Origin: Gemmataceae bacterium
GTDB lineage: Bacteria; Planctomycetota; Planctomycetia; Gemmatales; Gemmataceae
DNA: 59,684 bases
Reading direction: 5' to 3'
Assembly (NCBI GenBank): GCA_019694755.1
Contig: JAIBBI010000017.1
Location: forward strand, 1-59,684
The position numbers and the translations under genes were made by a program. Under the pieces are notes generated by a model. That model saw nothing but the letters and a program-made list of their open reading frames with translations, did not search any database and was not told the DNA's origin. Of the stretch, positions 26,336 to 33,900 are shown piece after piece. The first letter of the stretch is position 1. Each line of letters begins with the position of its first letter.

Positions 26336-27337
26336 TCAGGCCGGTGGGGGGGAGTCCTTCAGCCATTTGCCGAGCCGCACCAACCCCTCGGCCGTGCTGA
26401 CCTCGGCCGAGTACCCGAAATCGCGCCGGGCCGCCGATACATCGTACCAGTGCGAAGTCGCGAACTGCGAAACGAGAAATCGTGTCAGCCGGGGCTCGAC
26501 ATCGGGACGGAACACGGCGTGGCCCCATTCCAGCACACTCGCCACAGCCATCGCCGCCCGACGGCTGATGTGCCGCTCGATCGGCGGTAGCCCGGCCACC
26601 GCGAGGATACGGTTGATGAACTCCTTGATCTCGACCGGTTCCCCTTGCGAAATGAAGTACGCCCGCCCTGCCACCGGTGAGCCGGGCGCGAGGCGGTCGC
26701 CGGCCAGTAAGTGGGCCCGGGCAGCGTTGTCGACGTAGGTCACGTCGACGCGCTGCCGGCCGTCGCCCACGAAGCGGAACTTGCCGGCCCGCGCCCTTGC
26801 GATCAGCCGGGGGACGAGGTGATTATCGCCCGGCCCCCAGACCAGGTGCGGCCGCAGCGCGACGACCGAGAGGTCCGGCCCGTTGGCGGCGAGTGCTTCG
26901 CACTCGGCCTGCGCTTTGGTCCGGGGGTAGTTGGCCTCGAAGTGCCGGGCGATCGGCACTGTCTCGTCGACGCCCTCGAGATCGCCACCGGCATGGACAA
27001 CGCTGGGAGAGCTCGTGAACACAAGCCGGGCGACGCCCGCGGCCCGGCACGCGGCAATCACGTGGCGTGTGCCGAGGACGTTGGCCCGAAAATACTCGCG
27101 GTAGGGGCCCCACGACCCGGCTTTGGCCGCCACGTGGTAAACGATGTCGCACCCGCGTACGGCCCGCGCAACGGCGGCCGCGTCGCCGAGGTCGCCGTGG
27201 AATTGCTCGACGCCCCAGCGGTCGAGGACCGGGTAACTGCCGCGGGAAAAGCTGCGCACCGTAGCGCCGCGGTCGAGCAGCATGCGCACGACCGCGCCGC
27301 CGAGGAATCCGCCGCCGCCGGTGACGAGCGCTTTCAC
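26336..27337 (-). CDS. oleD: OleD: NAD(P)H-dependent 2-alkyl-3-ketoacyl reductase
   Basis: OleD reduces the beta-keto acid made by OleA to a 2-alkyl-3-hydroxy acid. The protein (333 residues) is an extended short-chain dehydrogenase. It has a Rossmann motif in ALVTGGGGFLGGAVVRML, DLGDAAAVARAVRGCDIVYHVAAKAG, and the catalytic SSPSVVHAGG serine region with YPRTKAQAE (Tyr-x-x-x-Lys). I choose the GTG at 27337, which makes the typical MKALVTGGGG start and overlaps the oleC stop as GTGA; the longer frame to 27358 adds MGGGKVT. It is the last of four ole genes in OleABCD order. Confidence 0.88.
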   Translation of the reverse strand: MKALVTGGGGFLGGAVVRMLLDRGATVRSFSRGSYPVLDRWGVEQFHGDLGDAAAVARAVRGCDIVYHVAAKAGSWGPYREYFRANVLGTRHVIAACRAAGVARLVFTSSPSVVHAGGDLEGVDETVPIARHFEANYPRTKAQAECEALAANGPDLSVVALRPHLVWGPGDNHLVPRLIARARAGKFRFVGDGRQRVDVTYVDNAARAHLLAGDRLAPGSPVAGRAYFISQGEPVEIKEFINRILAVAGLPPIERHISRRAAMAVASVLEWGHAVFRPDVEPRLTRFLVSQFATSHWYDVSAARRDFGYSAEVSTAEGLVRLGKWLKDSPPPA

Positions 27338-28929
27338 GGTAACCTTCCCGCCGCCCACTCGGCCAGCTTCTCCCGGAAGATCTTGGCATTATGCCGGACA
27401 TCGACCGGGAATGGCTTGAGGTAGATCAGAAACTCAGTAATCTCGCGGGTGTGCTCGTGGCTCGCCGCGACGTCTCGCAATTGTTTGAGGTAATTGGCGG
27501 GTGCGGCGCCGTTGCACTCGATACACACGACCGGCCGGCCGCGGACGCCGACCAATGCGGACCTCGCCACCCACGGAAGCACGTTGAAAACGGCCTCGAC
27601 CGGAATGGTGTCGAAGATCGCGCCCGCTGGCGTTTCGACCCGATGCGCCTTGCGCCCGCAGAACCAGAGCCGGCCCTGCTGGTCGAAGTAGCCGAGGTCG
27701 CCGGTCCGGTGCCAGATTCTTCCTTCGGATCGAATCTTGTGAACCGCGTCCGCCTCGGGCCGTTTCCAGTACCCGGACGAGACGACCGGGCCGCTGACAG
27801 TGATCTCACCGCGTTGACCTTTCGGGAGTGCGGCAGGGAGTTCGGCTAACGGACCGGGCGAAACCGGGATGATGCGGACCTCCACTCGTCCAACGGTCCG
27901 ACCGACGCAGACGCCGGCCCCCAGTTCCGAGAGCGCCCGGGTCTCGCTCAGAATCTCGTCGCCGCGGATCAGCGCGACCGGTAGAGACTCCGTCGCGCCG
28001 TAGGGCGTGTACACCGGGGCGTCCGCGGGAAGCATGGCGGTCATCCGCGCGATGACGGCCGGCGCGACCGGCGCGCCCGCACTCAGCACACGGCGCAGAG
28101 TCGGCAGATTAATGCCGTGCTTCTCGCCATATCGACTTAAGACGTTTATCAGCGCGGGTGAGCCGAACAGGTTGGTCACGCGATAGCGTTCCACGGCGGC
28201 TATGAGCATTCGCGGGTCAGCCCTGGCTGGGCGGGTCGGGTCCATCGTAGGGACTACCGCCGTCATGCCGAGCGCGGGAGCAAACAGCGCGAACAAAGGG
28301 AATGTGCAGAGATCGACCTCTCCCGGCTCGATCCCGAGCGATTCGCGCAAGACGCGTACCTGCTCCTGAAACATGCCGTGGGTATACATCGCGCCTTTGG
28401 CCGGACCCGTGCTGCCGCTGGTGAAAAGGATCGCAGCCGGCGACGAGTCATCGAGTTCCGCGAGGACCGGCCCGCCGGCCCGCCCGAGGCCGAGAACCTG
28501 CCGGAGGTTCATCGCGCCAGGCAAGCTCGGCCCGACCCAGACACATCGCGGCGGCCGCGCCCGACACCAGCCGAAAAGCAGGCGGGCCACCTGTGCTTTG
28601 GTCGAACCGATGAACAGATCGGCGTCGGCCTCATCGATGCACTTGCCCAGTCCGCGGACTCCCATTCCCGGGTCGATTAGCACCGGAATCGCACCAGCCT
28701 TGAACAGCGCGAACGTCAGCGCAAAAAACGGGAACCCGGGCGGCACCATGAGGACCACCCGCTGCCCGGGCGCCAACCCGAGTTGCCCCAGGCCGCGGGC
28801 GAGCGCGTCGCTTTCGGAGTCGAGGTCGCGAAATGTGTGCGTCGCACCGCTGCGGGAGTCGATCACGGCCGTCGCGTTGCCGCGATCCCGCGCCTGCTCC
28901 GGCAACCAGCGCGAGATGTTGGCCGTCAT
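27334..28929 (-). CDS. oleC: OleC: beta-lactone synthetase (AMP-ligase fold)
   Basis: OleC adenylates the 2-alkyl-3-hydroxy acid and closes it to a beta-lactone. The 531-residue protein belongs to the acyl-adenylate superfamily. The P-loop-like motif ILFTSGSTGPAKGAMYTHG is near residue 175, VYTPYGATES near 315, and WHRTGDLGYFDQQGRLWFCGR near 415. The small C-terminal lid (about 430-531) retains KAHRVETPAG. Family and order between oleB and oleD make OleC far more likely than a generic fatty acyl-CoA ligase. The start overlaps the oleB stop by four bases (ATGA). Confidence 0.88.
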   Translation of the reverse strand: MTANISRWLPEQARDRGNATAVIDSRSGATHTFRDLDSESDALARGLGQLGLAPGQRVVLMVPPGFPFFALTFALFKAGAIPVLIDPGMGVRGLGKCIDEADADLFIGSTKAQVARLLFGWCRARPPRCVWVGPSLPGAMNLRQVLGLGRAGGPVLAELDDSSPAAILFTSGSTGPAKGAMYTHGMFQEQVRVLRESLGIEPGEVDLCTFPLFALFAPALGMTAVVPTMDPTRPARADPRMLIAAVERYRVTNLFGSPALINVLSRYGEKHGINLPTLRRVLSAGAPVAPAVIARMTAMLPADAPVYTPYGATESLPVALIRGDEILSETRALSELGAGVCVGRTVGRVEVRIIPVSPGPLAELPAALPKGQRGEITVSGPVVSSGYWKRPEADAVHKIRSEGRIWHRTGDLGYFDQQGRLWFCGRKAHRVETPAGAIFDTIPVEAVFNVLPWVARSALVGVRGRPVVCIECNGAAPANYLKQLRDVAASHEHTREITEFLIYLKPFPVDVRHNAKIFREKLAEWAAGRLP

Positions 28930-29798
28930 GACGACAGGAATTGTGCAATGACCGGGATCAACTCATCCCCGGCGTCTTCCAGCAAGTAGTGACCTGCGTC
29001 GGCCAGTGCGACCGTCCGGGCCTTCGGGAATCGCCGCTGCCACTCGGCCAGAAAGTCGCCGTCGAATACGAAGTCACGCAGACCCCACGCGAGCAACATT
29101 GGCTTTTCCGCGAGGCGGGACAAACCGCTCGCCGTCTCGTTGATGATGTCGAATCCGGGGTCCCCGCGGCGCAGCGGGATGGTCCGCACGAATTGATGCA
29201 CGGCCACGCGGTTGGCCCACGAGTTGTACGGTGCGAGGAATTGTTCCCGGACTTCGGGGTCGAGCGGCCGACGCACGACGCACGACCTCGCCGCGCCGCG
29301 GCAGAACAGATTCAGCCCCCTGATGAGGATCGGACCGAGCACGGGATTACGACCGAGCCAAAGTTGCCAAGGCAGTTTCTTGCCCGCCGGCAGCGGAAAC
29401 GCGGCCGTGTTCATAACGACCATCTTTTCCACGCGGTTGGCGTTGCGCGTCGCCCACGTGGTGCCGATCATCCCGCCCCAGTCGTGGACAACCAGACTCA
29501 CCGGCCCGGTCGGGGCGACCGTGTTAACGAGCGAGTCGAAGTCCGCAATCCGGCGTTCGAGCGTGTAAGGATACGTCCGCAGGCTCGGCTTGTCGGATCT
29601 GCCGCACCCGATGTGGTCGGGCGCGATGACGCGAAACGACGGCTTCAGCGCGGCGATCAGGCCGCGGTAGAAGTACGACCAGGTGGGGTTACCGTGAACG
29701 AGAAAAACCGGGTGGCCGGCCCCTTCGTCGATGTAATGCAGGCCGACGCGGTCGAGATCGAGCCGTTTCCCGGTAAACGGAAACTCCGGGCCTACCAT
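28926..29798 (-). CDS. oleB: OleB: beta-lactone decarboxylase (alpha/beta hydrolase)
   Basis: OleB removes CO2 from the beta-lactone to leave a cis-olefin. The 290-residue enzyme is a haloalkane-dehalogenase-like alpha/beta hydrolase: oxyanion motif HGNPTW (35-40), nucleophile Asp106 in VVHDWGG, a later acid in WGLRDFVFDG, and histidine in LADAGHYLLED. Asp rather than Ser at the elbow fits OleB and dehalogenases. It is kept separate from OleC, unlike the OleBC fusions known in some actinobacteria. The start overlaps the oleA stop by seven bases. Confidence 0.88.
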   Translation of the reverse strand: MVGPEFPFTGKRLDLDRVGLHYIDEGAGHPVFLVHGNPTWSYFYRGLIAALKPSFRVIAPDHIGCGRSDKPSLRTYPYTLERRIADFDSLVNTVAPTGPVSLVVHDWGGMIGTTWATRNANRVEKMVVMNTAAFPLPAGKKLPWQLWLGRNPVLGPILIRGLNLFCRGAARSCVVRRPLDPEVREQFLAPYNSWANRVAVHQFVRTIPLRRGDPGFDIINETASGLSRLAEKPMLLAWGLRDFVFDGDFLAEWQRRFPKARTVALADAGHYLLEDAGDELIPVIAQFLSS

Positions 29799-30904
29799 TG
29801 CACGCCCAGCATCAGGCAGTTGAGGCCTGAGCCGATACCGAGGAACCCGACGCGGTCGCCGGGCCGGAGGAATTTGTCCTCTTCGGCGAGGGCGGCAGTG
29901 ATCGGCAGCGAAGCCGTGCCGATGTTGCCGAGGAACGGAAACGTCGAAAAGTCCTTCTCGATCGGAATGCCGAGCGCCTTCAGGACCGAGTCGCGATGAC
30001 TCGAGCCGACCTGATGGCAGATCACGCGGTCGACGGAATCGACCGCCCAGCCGAGCTTAGCGCCGAAGCCCTTCCACGTCCGCATGCCGAGATCGACGCC
30101 GTACTTCAGCACGTTGATCGCGTCGGTGTTCATGAACGGCATGACGCAGTGCTTCAGGCCGTAGTCCATACCGTGCCGGAGCCGGCTCGCGGCCTCGGAG
30201 TTCCACAGGTTGTTGACGGCATTCTCGATCGACTGGAAGCCCCACCGGCACAGGGCATGGTGTTGCGAGGCGTTCTGGGTTTCGCCGCCGATCAGTTGTC
30301 GCCGACGTTCGGTGGCGAACGACCCGTCGGTCACAACGACCGCGGCCGCCCCACTCCCCCCGGTGAGCGTGGCGAGCGTGGTCTTGAACGTCTCCATGTC
30401 GCCGTTTCGCAACATGCACTCGATCATTGCTTCATTGATTTCGCGGGCGGTCTCACACGACACCACGAGGCCGGCGCGGATCTGGCCGAGCTCGATGCGG
30501 TTGGCGATGTCGACGATCCCGTTGAGGACGCCGAGGCATGCGTTGGACAGGTCGTACACGGCCGCCCCGGGGCTGACACCGAGCCCGGCGGCGATCGTGC
30601 AGGCGGTAGCGGGCTCGATCTGCTCCCGGCACACGCCGGCGTAGATCACGACATCAATTGCCTCGGCCGGAACGTCGCATTTGCCGAGCGCCTGGCGGGC
30701 GGCCGCCAATGCACCTTCCGACAGCGGATACCCGGCCTCCCACCACCGGCGGTGGTGAATGCCGGTCCATGCTTCGAGCTGGCCCTGCGGAATGTAGAGC
30801 CGCTTGTAGAGCGGCGCGAGCCGGGCCTCGAGTTCCGCGGTGGACACCACCACGGGGGGCAACTCGTAGCCGATCGCGTCGATGAATACTTTGGAATACC
30901 GCAT
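29792..30904 (-). CDS. oleA: OleA: thiolase-fold acyl-acyl condensing enzyme
   Basis: OleA performs head-to-head Claisen condensation of two activated acyl chains, giving a 2-alkyl-3-keto acid. The 370-residue protein is FabH-like: Cys123 in SNACLGVLNG, His297 in VICHQVGSSH, Asn327 in FPFLGNIGT. Glu97 in CREQIEPAT lies 26 residues before the cysteine, the spacing I recall for the special glutamate (Glu117 to Cys143) of Xanthomonas OleA. This supports OleA over an ordinary KAS III. The Cys-His interval (174 residues) is longer than in Xanthomonas OleA as I recall it (142). GAAGG precedes the ATG. It directly follows the KS-CLF-AT-DH-DH gene, with a 3-nt gap. Confidence 0.9.
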   Translation of the reverse strand: MRYSKVFIDAIGYELPPVVVSTAELEARLAPLYKRLYIPQGQLEAWTGIHHRRWWEAGYPLSEGALAAARQALGKCDVPAEAIDVVIYAGVCREQIEPATACTIAAGLGVSPGAAVYDLSNACLGVLNGIVDIANRIELGQIRAGLVVSCETAREINEAMIECMLRNGDMETFKTTLATLTGGSGAAAVVVTDGSFATERRRQLIGGETQNASQHHALCRWGFQSIENAVNNLWNSEAASRLRHGMDYGLKHCVMPFMNTDAINVLKYGVDLGMRTWKGFGAKLGWAVDSVDRVICHQVGSSHRDSVLKALGIPIEKDFSTFPFLGNIGTASLPITAALAEEDKFLRPGDRVGFLGIGSGLNCLMLGVQW

Positions 30905-30907
30905 TCG

Positions 30908-33900
30908 TCAGCCTTCAATGGCGAAATCGGTCATCCGGTAGATGACCCGCCCGTCGACAGCCAGGCTTCCATTCGCTGTGAGGTGGCGGGTAGCGTCCGA
31001 TATTGTAGCTATTTCGGCCTGTACCGTCATGGCCCTGTTGGTCGGAATCACCTGGCCGCGGTACTCCCAGACGTGGGTGGTGCCGACCGCGGGGATTTGC
31101 CGGTCCGGGTTGGCCCCCCACCGCCTGGTGGCCGCCAGGTCGAGCAACTGCAAAAACGCCTCGAGTCCCAGCGATCCGGGCATGACCGGATCCTGGTGGA
31201 AGTGGGCCCGGAAAAACCACTCGGCCGGGTCGACCTGCTTGATTCCTCGCACGAACCCCTGCCCTGCAGGCCCGCCGTCGGCCACGTACTGTTCCACGGT
31301 GTCGACCATCCGCCACCGGGTATCGGGGTATGCCGGCTGGTCGGGATATCCGAACTGTTCCCCCGGCCGAGGCTCCACGGGCGGTTTGAAGTCACGCACC
31401 CCCACCTGATCCGCCAGGGCTGCCTTCGAGAAGAATCCGAAATAGGTCGTCCCGTCGTAGACCGGCCGGCCCGCCGCGTCGGTCACGGAGAAGCTGTAAT
31501 GCTGGATCAGCATGCCCCCGGCCGCGGAGACTTTGGTCGACCGGGCCCGCGTGCAGAGCCGACCCGTGTGCCGGGTCACGGACCGGTGCAACGTTGCCTT
31601 GCCGCCAAGGTTGCGGAACGACAGATCGATCGCACTCGTCAGCGCGGAGCCCATGAAGGCCGCCAGCCATCCGCACGGCTGCAGCGCGACTTCGAGCAAC
31701 ACGGCGAACGGCATCGTGTCGCGGCGATACGCGTCGAAATACCACGCGTCTGCGGGTACGTCGTATTCGGCATCGACGATGTCGCCAGCCTGCACCACCC
31801 ACGGCTCACCCGTTACTGCCACAATCCTGTCGAGGAACATGTACGGCGGGCCGGGCAGCCGGGCGATGACCCGTTCGGTATCGAACGGCCGATACCTGTC
31901 ACCGAACGCTTCCGACGGTTTGCCCGTCGCGAACGCCAAGATGCTGGCCGTGTCGTACAGCGCGGGCCGGCCTGATTGCGCCGGCCCCTCCCGTCGACCC
32001 CAGAGCTCGCGCAGCGTTTCGCGATCGGTCCCGGTCAGGCGGACCGACATGTTGGTGATCTCGACAATCGGCTTTCCGTCGGCATACATCAGCACGTCGG
32101 CCAGCGCGTACGGTTCGGGCCGGAATCCGAGTTCCTTGACGGCCACCTCGTAAGTCACAAGGCGGGTCGCCTCCGTAACCTGCCCCCGGCACTTCAGCTT
32201 GCTCGCCACGCCCGGCACGGGTTCCCATGCGAGGGTGTCATGCTCGCCGACCCAGCCACATCGCATCAGGTAAACCCGCAGCGTGTGCAGGCAGCACTCG
32301 TACATCACCGTGCCGGGCATCACCATGTCGTCGACGAAATGACACGTCAGATACCAGTCGTCCGGCGCGACGTCCGCATCGCCGCGAATCAGGCCGAGTC
32401 CGAAGCGGCCGCCTTTCGGGTCGAGGTGTGTAATGCGGTGAACGAGTCGCAACTTGTCGCCCGGCAGGCGGGTCGGCGCTTCGAGGGGCAAGCCAGCGAA
32501 CGCGTCGCCGAAGCAATCGGCCAGGTCGCCCTTGCGCAGGCAATCAATCTGCGCGTCGGAGTACGATTCGACCCCGGCGATTGCGACCAGTTCGACCCAT
32601 TCGGCCGGCAGGGTCCGCGGATCGGGCCGTTTGTCGAGCGTCGTCTGTACCACGCCCTGCCCGGCCGCCAGTTCCTCGGCCGTGAAAAAGCCAGCACAGC
32701 CTTGCGCCATCGACAGAAGCGGCTGACCGTCGATCGTACCTTCGAACCGGAATCGGAACAGGTGCGTCTCGCCCTGGCGGAAGAACCTGTCGATGTGAAT
32801 GTCGTAACGGATGACTTCGCCGGGCAACGGCAACCCGCGGTGAAACGTCACGACCGCGTCGAGCAGCCGGTAGACGGCCTTGCCCCGGGTCCGGGCGTCG
32901 ATCCCCAGGTAGCCCGCGAGAAACAGGTCGGCCTGCCCGCTCTCGACGGCGATGCAGGTCGGCATCTTTCCGTGATCAAGATACCAGCGGTCGGGCCCGA
33001 CGTCGTGCTCGGTCACGACCCGACCCGAGCCCAGCGAGTGTGGCTCTCCCTCGACGAGGACGATCCGGTCGACGAGCATCAGCGGCTCGTCCGGTAACCG
33101 CACCCGCGTCGGGAAACTATCGACCTCGGCATACTCCGGGCCCAGCACCGGTGCAATCTTTCCGATCGCGAATTCCATGCACTGCGGGCGGTCGAGGAAG
33201 ACGTCCTGCCGCGAAACTTCGCTTGGAGGAACGGCATCACTCACGGCCCATTGTGCGACATGTCGATCGATGCCGCGGGCGAACTCCAAGTAGGCCGCGT
33301 GGGCCAGGCCCACGGCATGCTGGGCGTTTGCGATTCTCGCAAACAGTGAAGCAGGTTCGCTGGCCACGCCCGCGCCGGGTAACGCCCGACGCGCCGCCGG
33401 AAACGTCGCGCGGGCGTCGACGGCCGGCGCCCGCCCCTGCAACGCGCTCAAATCCACTGCCCGTCCTTCGGCCCGGAGCCGGGCAAGTGTCGTCAGCAAC
33501 GCGGTGAGTTCTCCATCGGGATGGGCCGTCGCGGCCAGCGCGACGTGGGGCCGGCCGGCGAGAATCGCGCTGATCGCCCGGGTGCAGGAGCCGCCCGGTC
33601 CGATCTCGACAAACGTCCGAACACCCGCGGCATAAGCCGCCTCCACCAGTCGCGGAAAGTCGACGGTGTGTAGTGCTTGTGCCAGGACGGCCTCGGCCGC
33701 CGACTCGCGGGTCAGCTCCATCGGCCGGGCGTGGACCGGGTGATAGAACTCGATTCCTTCCGGCACCGACACGGGCAACGAATGCAACTCCCGATATTCG
33801 CGCTCGACGGCCCGGATCACATCGCAATGCGCGGCAGTCACGTGTTCCAGCGGCACGACCGGGGCCCGGACCTGAGCTACGAACGATTCCACCGCAGCGA

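Noticed and set aside
27334-30904. Alternative reading of the four genes as generic fatty-acid degradation or KAS III plus acyl-CoA ligase
   Set aside because: The order thiolase, Asp-nucleophile hydrolase, adenylate ligase, SDR with tight coupling, plus the Glu97 marker in the thiolase, is specific for oleABCD.
29996-31975. 659-residue open frame on the plus strand
   Set aside because: It runs antisense to oleA and the KS-CLF-AT-DH-DH gene; composition is Arg/Gly/Pro-rich with no family signal, as expected for third-position GC shadows.
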